Of a DNA stretch of 64,000 nucleotides, positions 15,739-23,842 are shown one piece after another; position 1 is the stretch's first letter, and the number at the start of each line of letters is the position of its first letter. A program made the translations under genes and the position numbers. Source of the stretch: Acidobacteriota bacterium (GTDB lineage Bacteria; Acidobacteriota; Terriglobia; Acidiferrales; UBA7541); contig JABCZJ010000020.1 in the NCBI GenBank assembly GCA_013289715.1, positions 1 through 64,000 of the forward strand, read 5' to 3'. The notes under the pieces were generated by a model. The model was not told the origin of the DNA and did not search any database. It saw nothing but the letters and a program-made list of their open reading frames with translations.

Positions 15739-16569
15739 ATGGCATCTGAAACCACGGCCCTGCCCGCGCCGTCCCCGGAAGCTGCAGCGCTGCCCGATCC
15801 GGGCATGCCCGTCGCGCCGCAAAAAATCCTCCGCTCCCGCAGCGGCCTAGCCGAATTTCTGGAAATGCTGCTGGTGACGATGTTGCTCGCGCTCTTCGGT
15901 ACCACTTTCATCGTGCAAGCGTTCAAAATTCCCTCTGGGTCCATGGAACCGACGCTTCTGATCGGCGACCACGTCTTCGTGAACAAATTTATCTTCGAAG
16001 GCACCGGCGCGTGGTACGACAAATTCCTGCCGTATCGCGATATTCGCCGCGGCGACATCATCGTGTTCAAATTTCCTTTTGACGATCATCCGCACTACGT
16101 GAAGCGCGTGATCGGGCTGCCGGGTGAACGCCTGCGCATCGTGAACGGCGGCGTTTACGTCAACGGGGAACTGCTGCGCGAACCTTACGCGGTGCGCGAT
16201 CCGGCCTATCAGGATCCTTATGGCGATAACTTTCCGCCCGCGAATCGCGCAGCCTTGGAATTCGTCGCGCGCCGCGAATGGGCTGACCAGCTTTTCGATT
16301 ACGTGCACAACGGCGAGCTGGTCGTTCCCCCCAATCATTATTTCGCGATGGGAGATAATCGCGACCACAGTGCGGACAGCCGCTACTGGGGCTTTGTGGA
16401 TCGCGACGCCATCATGGGCAAGCCCGTGTTGATTTACTGGTCGGTGCGCGCCACATCCAACGACTATCGCACGCGTGATGCCTCCAGCGCTCTGCGCGGC
16501 ATCGGCCAGACTCTGTTGCACCTGCGTGCGCAAACCCGCTGGAATCGCATGCTGCGCGAGGTCCATTAA
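15739..16569 (+). CDS. lepB: Signal peptidase I
   Basis: The 276-residue enzyme has a membrane anchor at about residues 41-62 (MLLVTMLLALFGTTFIVQAF). The catalytic Ser68 lies in KIPSGSMEPTLLIGD. The Lys box reads HYVKRVIGLPGERL, and the late box is MGDNRDHSADSRYWGFV. It removes signal peptides from exported proteins at the periplasmic face. An extended -10 element TGCTAAAGT ends 6 nt before the ATG (15727-15732), so transcription probably starts at or next to the ATG; no Shine-Dalgarno is visible. The N-terminal 35 residues are a Pro/Ala-rich extension. Confidence 0.95.
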   Translation: MASETTALPAPSPEAAALPDPGMPVAPQKILRSRSGLAEFLEMLLVTMLLALFGTTFIVQAFKIPSGSMEPTLLIGDHVFVNKFIFEGTGAWYDKFLPYRDIRRGDIIVFKFPFDDHPHYVKRVIGLPGERLRIVNGGVYVNGELLREPYAVRDPAYQDPYGDNFPPANRAALEFVARREWADQLFDYVHNGELVVPPNHYFAMGDNRDHSADSRYWGFVDRDAIMGKPVLIYWSVRATSNDYRTRDASSALRGIGQTLLHLRAQTRWNRMLREVH

Positions 16570-16596
16570 CGCGATGGCCGCGCGCCGTCGTTAGTC

Positions 16597-19266
16597 ATGT
16601 CGCAAACAGTTTCAGAACCCGTGCTGCAGACTCCGCCGCGCGAATCGGCGCCGCCACAGCGTCGTAGCTGGACTCGCTGGCCGCGCTGGATCGTTCTGTT
16701 CCTCGTATTTTTGTGGCTCGCGGATCTCGGCGTCTCGCTTCTCATTCGTCACACGCGCCTGCAACGCAGATTGACCGCGCGACTCGAATCCGTTTTCGGC
16801 CGCAGCGTCGAAGTCGGCCGCTACAATTTTTCGCTGTGGGGCGGGCCGACGCTCGTAGCCCAATCCGTCACGTTCGGCGAAGACCCGCGTTTCGGCCACG
16901 AATATTTCCTGCGCGCCGATTCGCTCAGGGTGCGCCTGCGCTGGCAAAGTTTTTTCCGCGGGCATATGGAATGGGGCGCCATCTCGCTGGAGAGTCCCCG
17001 CTTGAATCTGGTGCGCAATGCCGAAGGTGACTGGAACGTGGCCGAATGGCTGCCCAAGTCCGCGGCCTCGGCCCCGCCGTCATCCACAGCTCCCGCGGTG
17101 CGCTTCGGCCGCATCGACGTAACTTCCGGCCGTATCAATTTCAAACGCGACGACGAAAAACTTCCGTTCGCTCTGACCGACGTAAACGGCTATATCGAAC
17201 CCGACCGTTCCGGCCGCTGGACGCTGAACCTGGAAGCTGTTCCAGCGCGCGCCGCCGTGCTGCTGCAGCAGGCCGGAACGATTCGCGTTTCCGGTCACGT
17301 CGGCGGCACCTCGTCGCGCCTGCGTCCCGCCGTGCTCGACCTCGCGTGGGACGACGCCTCGCTTTCCGACCTGCTGCATCTCGCGCACGGTTATGATTTT
17401 GGTGTCCGCGGAGATTTGGGGCTCGTCGTTCACGCGGAAACCGAAGGCGATAATTGGGCGCTGCAAGGGCGCGCTGAATTGCGTCGCTTGCATCGCTGGG
17501 ATTTCGCCGCGCGGCCGGACAATCCCGCCGTCAACGTCAACGCGAAAATGATTCTCTATCCGCTCGCCTCTGGCCTGGACATCACCGAAGCCACCATCGA
17601 GGCTCCGCATTCCTGGGCGCGCGCCGACGCACATTTTGCCTGGCCCGCCGCCGAGGAAACAGACTTTAAGCCGAAGAGTCCGGTCGCGGCCACGCCCGCG
17701 CAGTTTGAAATCACGCAATCGCAGGTGAACCTGAGCGACGTGCTCACCTGGATCCGCGCATTTCGCTCCAATGTCGCCGCCGACATCGCATTGCGCGGCT
17801 CGGCCAGGGTCCGGGCGGGATTTTCCGCGTGGCCGCTGCGGCTGACGTCCGCGGCAGGAGCGCTCGCGAACGTAAATCTCTCCGGCACTGCCTTGCGCAT
17901 CCCCGCGCACCTCAGCCAGGCGCAATTCCGTTACGACCACGAAATGTTCACGCTGCTGCCCGCAACCGTTTCGTATGGTGCAACGGATGGCGCCTTTCAC
18001 GTCGAAACGATTGCCAGCCCGGGGCAGCGGGAATTTCCCGTCTATCTTTTGTCCGGCAATCTTGCGCAAGTGCGCGACCTGGTGGCCACGGCCGGCGCGC
18101 TGGGATGGAATATTTCGCGCGGCTGGGATCTTGGCGGTCCGGTGCGTTGCGATTTGCGTTGGCAGGGCGCGCGGTTTCCCTGGCAGACGCAGCCCGTTGG
18201 CACCATCGAGTGGGGAGGGGAACCCACCGGCGCGTCGTTGCTCACGCCATTCTTGAATCAACCAGTGATGCAGATCAGGGCGCGCGCCGAATTGAAGCCG
18301 GGCTTGCGTCATATTGCGCTTTCTTCGGCGGAGGCTTTCGGCGCGCGCTGGACCGGCACGTTCGATCGCCGCGACGATCGGCATGACGACGTCGCTGCAT
18401 GGCAGTTCGCGCTCTCCGCCGACGCGCTTTCCCTCGCGGACCTGGATCGCTGGCTCAATCCGCGCTGGCGGCAGAGTTTTCTGGACCGCATGTTGCCATT
18501 CTTGAATTCCAGCTCGCCCGCGAATGCCGTCCCGGAAAATCTTCGCGCAGAAGGACGCATCAATATAGAGGAACTCGCGCTCGAGCCCATGGCTCTTCAC
18601 CATTTGCAGGGCGACGTGAAGATGGGCGGGCGCCACATCGAAGTCTCGCGCGCGACGGCGCAGTTCTTTGCTGGCGCGCTGGAAGGCTCACTCGATGCGC
18701 AACTGACCGCGACGCCTGTTTACCGGCTGAATCTGGATTACTCAGGCGTGGATCTCGCCGCACTAACTGCCGCGTTTCCTGCACTCGCGGATTTATTTGC
18801 CGGCTCGGCTTCGGGCGAGTTCGCGTTAGATGCCGGCGGCGCCTCTCGCGGCGATCTGGTTTCGTCGCTGGAATGCCGCGGCAATGCGCGTATCACCGAT
18901 GCCAAGCTGCAAAATATCAGCCTGCTGGAATCTACGCGCGCAGCGGAACCACGCCCGGGAGAAAGCTCTTTCCCGGCGGCTTCGGCGGTATTTTCCTGTG
19001 GCGATGGAAAAATTATCTTCCAACGAATACGATTCACCGGTGCCGCGCAGGACGTCGCCGCTTCCGGCTTCGTGGATTTTTCGCGCAACCTTAATCTGCA
19101 ATTGCGCGTGATTCCTGCCGCTGGCGCGAGCAACACGCCGCGCCCCGCCGCCAACGCCGCGCAACTCTTCAATCTCACCGGACCCATCCGCTCCCCGAAT
19201 ATCCAGCCAGTGAATCCAGCAGCGCGCCGCGCCGCCGAGCAAGAAACCACGGAGCAGAGGAATTGA
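16597..19266 (+). CDS. AsmA-like large envelope protein
   Basis: The 889-residue protein has a cytosolic stub, a single membrane segment near residues 31-50 (WIVLFLVFLWLADLGVSLLI), and a long periplasmic part rich in short beta strands. The N-terminal pattern (SLRVRLRWQSFFRGHMEWGA, SLESPRLNLVRNAEGDWNVA) is the repeat-beta-groove start seen in AsmA/DUF748 proteins. The C-terminal block (LQNISLLE...FSCGDGKIIFQRIRFTGAA, FVDFSRNLNLQLRVIP) matches AsmA C-terminal modules. Such proteins are thought to carry phospholipids between the membranes. It follows lepB by 27 nt and its stop overlaps the next start. Confidence 0.82.
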   Translation: MSQTVSEPVLQTPPRESAPPQRRSWTRWPRWIVLFLVFLWLADLGVSLLIRHTRLQRRLTARLESVFGRSVEVGRYNFSLWGGPTLVAQSVTFGEDPRFGHEYFLRADSLRVRLRWQSFFRGHMEWGAISLESPRLNLVRNAEGDWNVAEWLPKSAASAPPSSTAPAVRFGRIDVTSGRINFKRDDEKLPFALTDVNGYIEPDRSGRWTLNLEAVPARAAVLLQQAGTIRVSGHVGGTSSRLRPAVLDLAWDDASLSDLLHLAHGYDFGVRGDLGLVVHAETEGDNWALQGRAELRRLHRWDFAARPDNPAVNVNAKMILYPLASGLDITEATIEAPHSWARADAHFAWPAAEETDFKPKSPVAATPAQFEITQSQVNLSDVLTWIRAFRSNVAADIALRGSARVRAGFSAWPLRLTSAAGALANVNLSGTALRIPAHLSQAQFRYDHEMFTLLPATVSYGATDGAFHVETIASPGQREFPVYLLSGNLAQVRDLVATAGALGWNISRGWDLGGPVRCDLRWQGARFPWQTQPVGTIEWGGEPTGASLLTPFLNQPVMQIRARAELKPGLRHIALSSAEAFGARWTGTFDRRDDRHDDVAAWQFALSADALSLADLDRWLNPRWRQSFLDRMLPFLNSSSPANAVPENLRAEGRINIEELALEPMALHHLQGDVKMGGRHIEVSRATAQFFAGALEGSLDAQLTATPVYRLNLDYSGVDLAALTAAFPALADLFAGSASGEFALDAGGASRGDLVSSLECRGNARITDAKLQNISLLESTRAAEPRPGESSFPAASAVFSCGDGKIIFQRIRFTGAAQDVAASGFVDFSRNLNLQLRVIPAAGASNTPRPAANAAQLFNLTGPIRSPNIQPVNPAARRAAEQETTEQRN

Positions 19267-20294
19267 TCGCAAGCCGGCTGCCTCCCGTTGGTTACTGCAC
19301 GGCATCCGTCGCAGCCGTATTGCTGTTTTTGCCGTTCGTCGGCAACACCTCCTCGCAGCGCATTCACCTAAATCCGAATTTCACGATGGGCGAATCGTTC
19401 CGCTACCACATCGAATCGCGCACGACTACCACTGGAACTACAACGACGCCGATCGCCAATCCCGAAGGCGCCTCACAGCTGAAGCAAGTTGCCGACTTGG
19501 AAGTGCGCCTCGACGTCGTCGGCCTGCAGCCCGCCGCGAATGGCACGCCCGGCGCCGCCCGCCTCCGCGCCACCTACGAAAAAGCCAGCGCCTCGACGGA
19601 AACCGATGCCTACGACCCGGCGGCTGCTTCGCTTGATGCGCAATACAATAATCTGCAAGGCCGCTCCGTAGAATTCACGATCGAATCCGACGGGAAGATT
19701 TCCCACATCACCGGCCTCGATGCAGCCGTCACAAATCCCTCGGCGGCCGCCGCTGTGCGCAACTGGATCAACGCATTTTCTCCCAGCGCAAATTTGCCTC
19801 CCGAAGGAATCGCCATCGGCCAGAAGTGGTCAGCGGAGCATCCACTGGAAAACACGCCGCTCGCGAATTTGCTGTGGCGCACGTCATCCAGTTATCTGCG
19901 CGACGAGCCGTGCCAGGTCCCCGGCCAGTCGGCATCACCCGCGCAGAATCCCACCGAGACTGACGCCACTCAGGCCGCGTCACCCGGCCGACTCTGCACG
20001 GTAATTCTCACGACTTTCGAGATTTTGCGCCATGGCTCAGCCAATGCCGACGCCACTCCCGAAGATTATCGCCACAACGGACTGCGCACCTCCGGCACGT
20101 GGAGCGGCAACGGCCAGAGCCTCGACACCATTTCACTGCAGACCGGCATGCTGCTGCGCTCCACCCAAACCAGCACGCAAAAAATGGACTTCGAAATCGT
20201 AAGCGCGCTCTCCGGCTCAAAAATGCACTACGCCGGCCAAGTGGAAACCCAATCCGAAATCACGCTAGTGCCCAACGCTCCCGCTGCGCCCTAG
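19263..20294 (+). CDS. Exported hypothetical protein
   Basis: The 343-residue product begins with a TTG overlapping the AsmA-like stop (TTGA), a coupling arrangement. An N-terminal hydrophobic stretch (VGYCTASVAAVLLFLPFVG) is probably a signal peptide. The rest is beta-rich and Thr/Ser-rich (FTMGESFRYHIESRTTTTGT, LEVRLDVVGLQ). It has no recognised domain, but the style fits periplasmic or outer-membrane-associated proteins in which each strand ends in an aromatic residue. Because of the coupling it probably acts with the AsmA-like protein. The function is unknown. Confidence 0.7.
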   Translation: MIASRLPPVGYCTASVAAVLLFLPFVGNTSSQRIHLNPNFTMGESFRYHIESRTTTTGTTTTPIANPEGASQLKQVADLEVRLDVVGLQPAANGTPGAARLRATYEKASASTETDAYDPAAASLDAQYNNLQGRSVEFTIESDGKISHITGLDAAVTNPSAAAAVRNWINAFSPSANLPPEGIAIGQKWSAEHPLENTPLANLLWRTSSSYLRDEPCQVPGQSASPAQNPTETDATQAASPGRLCTVILTTFEILRHGSANADATPEDYRHNGLRTSGTWSGNGQSLDTISLQTGMLLRSTQTSTQKMDFEIVSALSGSKMHYAGQVETQSEITLVPNAPAAP

Positions 20295-20614
20295 CCCCAA
20301 GCCCAGTCGCCGCAGTTAGCGTTCGAGGCACAGCCACTCTTGGAGGTGCTCTCTCTTTGACATGTCAATCGGGCATGCGCAAGCCGAATAGCTGAAGCGC
20401 GGGGTGCGCGAAGCTCGCGATCCAAATCGCAAGCTGCGACCTCAACGTCCCGAGCCAAGTTGCGACTTTCTGTCTCTACCAGTGTTACACTTCATGAATC
20501 CGAGCGCATCCCCCCAGCCAGCTTGGTTCGCATTCAAGAAAAAACAATTAGCGAGCGACCTCGACTCGCTGAATTGATCTAAAACTCCAAAACAAACAGG
20601 AGCTGTCTCTGAAT
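20295..20614. other. Intergenic stretch before the FecR/DUF6600 gene
   Basis: No convincing ORF is seen. It contains degenerate GC-rich sequence and, close to the next gene, AACAGGAG as ribosome site. A promoter could not be fixed; TTGCGA near 20459 with a TTACAC-like hexamer is weak and badly spaced. Confidence 0.45.
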
Positions 20615-22747
20615 ATGCCGCTAACAAAATCAAGCAGAACCTCATATTTCTTGCTCCCGCTCTTAGCCTGTGTGCTGTTTCTCGCGTTGCCGGGCATCAC
20701 GACTGGCCAAGACGATCCACCTAGCCGTGTCGCGAGAATTAACTTCATACAAGGTTCAGTCTCTTTTCAACCCGCCGGCACGGAAGATTGGCTTGAAGCT
20801 GGTCCTAACCGCCCTTTGACCACGGGCGATCAGCTCTGGGCCGACGAAGGCTCCCGCGCCGAGCTCCACCTCGGCAGCAGCGCCATTCGCGTTTCTGAGC
20901 AGACCGGCATTTCATTCCTGAACGTCGCCGACCAAGCCGTACAAATTCAAGTGGCCCAGGGCACGGCTGATATTCGCATCCTGCATATGTGGGACAACGA
21001 GGTCTACGAGATTGACACTGCCAACGTCGCGTTCACGATTACGCGCCCTGGTGAATATCGCGTGGACGTGGACCCGGATGGCACAGAAACCCTCATCACG
21101 GTACGCAACGGCGCCGGCGCAGTAACCGCGGGCGGCCAAGACTACGACCTGAGCAGCGGCCAGCAGTACGCATTTGAGGGCACGGACCAGATTAACTACA
21201 GCGCCGACTACATTCCCGATCCCGACGACTTCGATGGTTGGTGCACGGATCGCGATCACCGTGAAGACAACGCGACGTCCGCGCGTTATGTCTCCCGAGA
21301 GGTTATCGGGTACGAAGATCTCGATACCTATGGAACGTGGCGCACCGATCCAACATATGGTCCCGTATGGGTTCCAACGGGCGTCGCACTTGATTGGGCG
21401 CCTTATCACACCGGCCATTGGGCCTTCGTCGGTCCCTGGGGATGGACATGGGTCGACGACGCTCCCTGGGGTTTCGCGCCATTCCATTATGGACGCTGGG
21501 CTTACGTCGGCGGCGGATGGGGATGGATCCCAGGCCCTGTCGCTGTGGTCGGAGTCGGAGGAGTCGCGGTCGTAGGCGGCGGATGGGGCGTCCGGCCCGT
21601 TTATGCTCCGGCGCTGGTCGGGTTTGTCGGTGGTGGCGGATTTAGCGCGTCCATCGAGATCGGCGGCGGAGTTGCCGGCGTCGCCTGGGTCCCGCTGGGG
21701 CCTCGCGACGTATGGGTTCCCGGGTACCACACCAGCGCCGTGTACATGACCAATGTCAACGTTACCAGCACGACCATCGTGAACCGCACGCAGATCACCA
21801 ACGTGTACAACACCACGATCATCAACAACAACACGACCACCGTGACTAAGATCACCTACTCCAATCAGGCGGCTCCCGGTGCCGTCACCGCTGTTCCGCA
21901 GAAGGCGTTTCAAGGCGGACAGCCCGTCGCCGCCGCGTCGGTCAAGGTGTCGGCCGAGGTGGTGTCCAGTCCCAAGGTCATGTCCGCAAAGCCTGTCGCG
22001 CCAACGGCAGAGAGCGTAAGGGGGCCGGCGCGTCCCGCAGCGGCTTCTGCACGGCCGCCCGCATCGCTCGCGAGCCATTCAGTAGTCACCAAGATGGCTC
22101 CGTCGCCTAAGGCCATACCCGTCGGGCATTCGGCGCCTTTGACCCCGGCGGCGTATAAACCCGCTACCAAGCCAAATGCGCATCCGAACACGAGCGTCAA
22201 GCCAGCAACGCGACCGACAATTGCAGCGAAGCCTGCGGGAGCGCCGGGAGGTAAGCCCGCGAACGCAGGCCCGCCAGCTGGTAAGCCAGCCAATGCACCG
22301 CCACCGGCTCGCATCGCTTCGAATCCAGCCGCCACGGAGCAGCCCAACAAGGCAAATCCTCCCGCGGGTAACGCGAACAACAACGCAAACACCAAGCCCA
22401 ATGCCAATACGGCCAAGGACGCGAACGGCGAAGCGCAACCACCCAAGAAGTCCACGCCTCCGCCATCGCACGACAATACAAACTCGCGCGACGAGGCCGC
22501 CAAACCGGCTGCTCCCGCGAAGCAACCGGAGGCCGTCAAACCACCTCCGCCGCCCCCCGCACCGAAGCCAGAAGCCAAGCCTGCACCGAAGCCAGAAGCC
22601 AAGCCTGCGCCTGCAGCGAAGCCAGCCGAACCTCCGAAAAAGCCGGCCCCCGCGGCTCAGGAACCGCCGAAGAACCAAAACAAAGAGCCAAAAAAGGACG
22701 AGAAGAAGCCACCAAAAGACGAAGAAAAGCACCCGGAGAAGAACTGA
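20615..22747 (+). CDS. FecR domain and DUF6600 protein with long Pro/Ala/Lys-rich tail
   Basis: The 710-residue product has an export signal (residues 8-32). A FecR-like beta domain follows at about residues 38-190 (ARINFIQGSVSFQPAG, PLTTGDQLWADEGSRAELHL, then NVAFTITRPGEYRVDV). A Trp/Tyr/Gly-rich DUF6600 region occupies about 225-330 (DTYGTWRTDPTYGPVWVPTG, HWAFVGPWGWTWVDDAPWGF). A Thr/Asn-rich stretch and then 300 residues of low complexity come next. The tail includes an exact 24-bp tandem duplication (22561-22608, PKPEAKPA units) and a very basic end. It is probably secreted or cell-wall bound. The ATG at 20615 follows AACAGGAG. Confidence 0.82.
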   Translation: MPLTKSSRTSYFLLPLLACVLFLALPGITTGQDDPPSRVARINFIQGSVSFQPAGTEDWLEAGPNRPLTTGDQLWADEGSRAELHLGSSAIRVSEQTGISFLNVADQAVQIQVAQGTADIRILHMWDNEVYEIDTANVAFTITRPGEYRVDVDPDGTETLITVRNGAGAVTAGGQDYDLSSGQQYAFEGTDQINYSADYIPDPDDFDGWCTDRDHREDNATSARYVSREVIGYEDLDTYGTWRTDPTYGPVWVPTGVALDWAPYHTGHWAFVGPWGWTWVDDAPWGFAPFHYGRWAYVGGGWGWIPGPVAVVGVGGVAVVGGGWGVRPVYAPALVGFVGGGGFSASIEIGGGVAGVAWVPLGPRDVWVPGYHTSAVYMTNVNVTSTTIVNRTQITNVYNTTIINNNTTTVTKITYSNQAAPGAVTAVPQKAFQGGQPVAAASVKVSAEVVSSPKVMSAKPVAPTAESVRGPARPAAASARPPASLASHSVVTKMAPSPKAIPVGHSAPLTPAAYKPATKPNAHPNTSVKPATRPTIAAKPAGAPGGKPANAGPPAGKPANAPPPARIASNPAATEQPNKANPPAGNANNNANTKPNANTAKDANGEAQPPKKSTPPPSHDNTNSRDEAAKPAAPAKQPEAVKPPPPPPAPKPEAKPAPKPEAKPAPAAKPAEPPKKPAPAAQEPPKNQNKEPKKDEKKPPKDEEKHPEKN

Positions 22748-22768
22748 CCGGTTTTAGATCCGAGATCG

Positions 22769-22796
22769 AACCGGCCCCGAGCAATCGGGGCCGGTT
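22769..22796. terminator. Rho-independent-type terminator after the FecR/DUF6600 gene
   Basis: A perfect 12-bp stem AACCGGCCCCGA / TCGGGGCCGGTT with a GCAA tetraloop lies 22 nt after the stop. The T-run is short (TTT), so it is a strong hairpin with a weak U tract. Confidence 0.75.
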
Positions 22797-22872
22797 TGCC
22801 TCTACGCTGATGAGCTAGACTTCTGCGCCCATCACCACAAACTCCTGCGACAAACAGCTATAATCAACTCGC

Positions 22873-23382
22873 ATGATTCCTGCGTCCTACAAGCCGAAGA
22901 AGAAGTTCATGGAGTTGGCTATTTCGGAAGCCAAGCTCGCGGGCGACCGCGGTGACTATCCCATCGGCGCGGTGATCACGCGCCTGGTGGGCAAACGCGA
23001 AGTAGTCATCAGTAGCGCTGGCAACCGCGTGAAAACTTCCGGCTCCAGCATCAAACACGTGGAACTGGAAACGCTCAAATACGTCTGCAGTGGCTACGGC
23101 CGCTACCTGCCCGACTTCGTCCTCTACTCCACACACGAACCTTGTGCGATGTGCGCCGGCGCATGTGTGTGGTCCAGAATTGGCGCGGTCGTTTACGGCG
23201 TTTCACAGGAAGATATAGCTGCGTACGGCCGGAAGTGCGGCACGGAAGATTACAAATGGCGAGCGTGCCTCATCTCCTGCAAGTTTGTCTTCCGCAAAGG
23301 CAATCACCGCATCCCCGTCATAGGCGGTTTTCTTCGCAAGGAATGCCAAAAACTTTTCAGTTACAAGACCACGCGTAAATGA
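22873..23382 (+). CDS. Cytidine/deoxycytidylate deaminase family protein
   Basis: The 169-residue protein carries the zinc deaminase motifs: HVELETL (the H-x-E form; the usual middle residue is Ala) and PCAMCAGACVWSRIG with the two Cys ligands. The rest, such as GVSQEDIAAYG, resembles the CMP/dCMP and guanine deaminase group. The nucleobase or nucleotide substrate is not fixed by sequence. A TATAAT hexamer (22859-22864) ends 8 nt before the ATG, so the message is probably leaderless. It is monocistronic, behind the terminator of the previous gene. Confidence 0.85.
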   Translation: MIPASYKPKKKFMELAISEAKLAGDRGDYPIGAVITRLVGKREVVISSAGNRVKTSGSSIKHVELETLKYVCSGYGRYLPDFVLYSTHEPCAMCAGACVWSRIGAVVYGVSQEDIAAYGRKCGTEDYKWRACLISCKFVFRKGNHRIPVIGGFLRKECQKLFSYKTTRK

Positions 23383-23445
23383 CCAATGCGAACCTCGGCA
23401 GATATTCCTGAGGACTCCGATCCGAGGCACTGTGCCTGCTGCGCC

Positions 23446-23474
23446 CGGTTTTCGTAGCGTCGGCGTCTTGCCGG
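23446..23474. repeat. Copy of a dispersed intergenic repeat (TTCGTAGCG-CGGCG type)
   Basis: CGGTTTTCGTAGCGTCGGCG and the following TCTTGCCGG nearly match, in opposite orientation, positions 61152-61181 next to the SoxA-type gene. A shorter related copy is at 42877-42897. Confidence 0.55.
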
Positions 23475-23553
23475 CTCTTTGTCCTGGCGGTTCCCGCCGT
23501 AGCGTAGATAGTGGGCCACCTTGAACGAGCGGTATGAGTGACACGATCTTCCC

Positions 23554-23745
23554 GTGTTCAGGAGATTCAAGCTTCACAGGAAGAATGAAGCCTTAAAGTG
23601 CTCGTTCTGCAACAGGAAGAGCGACGAAATCGAGAAACTCATAGCGAGTCCGTCTAACGGTCCTATCCAAGCCTATCTCTGCAACGAATGCGTTATTGTT
23701 TGCAGCGCTATTTTGGAGTCCGAGAAAAAGACAGCTGCAAAGTAG
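23554..23745 (+). CDS. Small ClpX-type C4 zinc-finger protein
   Basis: The 63-residue ORF contains CSFCNRKSDEIEKLIASP followed by AYLCNECVIVCSAILE. This reproduces the four-Cys zinc-binding domain found at the N-terminus of ClpX (C-x2-C ... C-x2-C), without any AAA+ part. In ClpX this domain forms dimers and recruits substrates or adaptors; stand-alone versions are known but little studied. The start is a GTG with no clear ribosome site, so the exact N-terminus is uncertain. It lies 98 nt upstream of uvrB. Confidence 0.72.
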   Translation: MFRRFKLHRKNEALKCSFCNRKSDEIEKLIASPSNGPIQAYLCNECVIVCSAILESEKKTAAK

Positions 23746-23842
23746 CTCCCTGCAGTCGGCTGCCGCCCCAAGCACGCCGCTGCGAAATGAGTTATAATTA
23801 AAATTTTCCGCGTGGCGCGTTTTGCGCGCTGAGGACTTCTGC

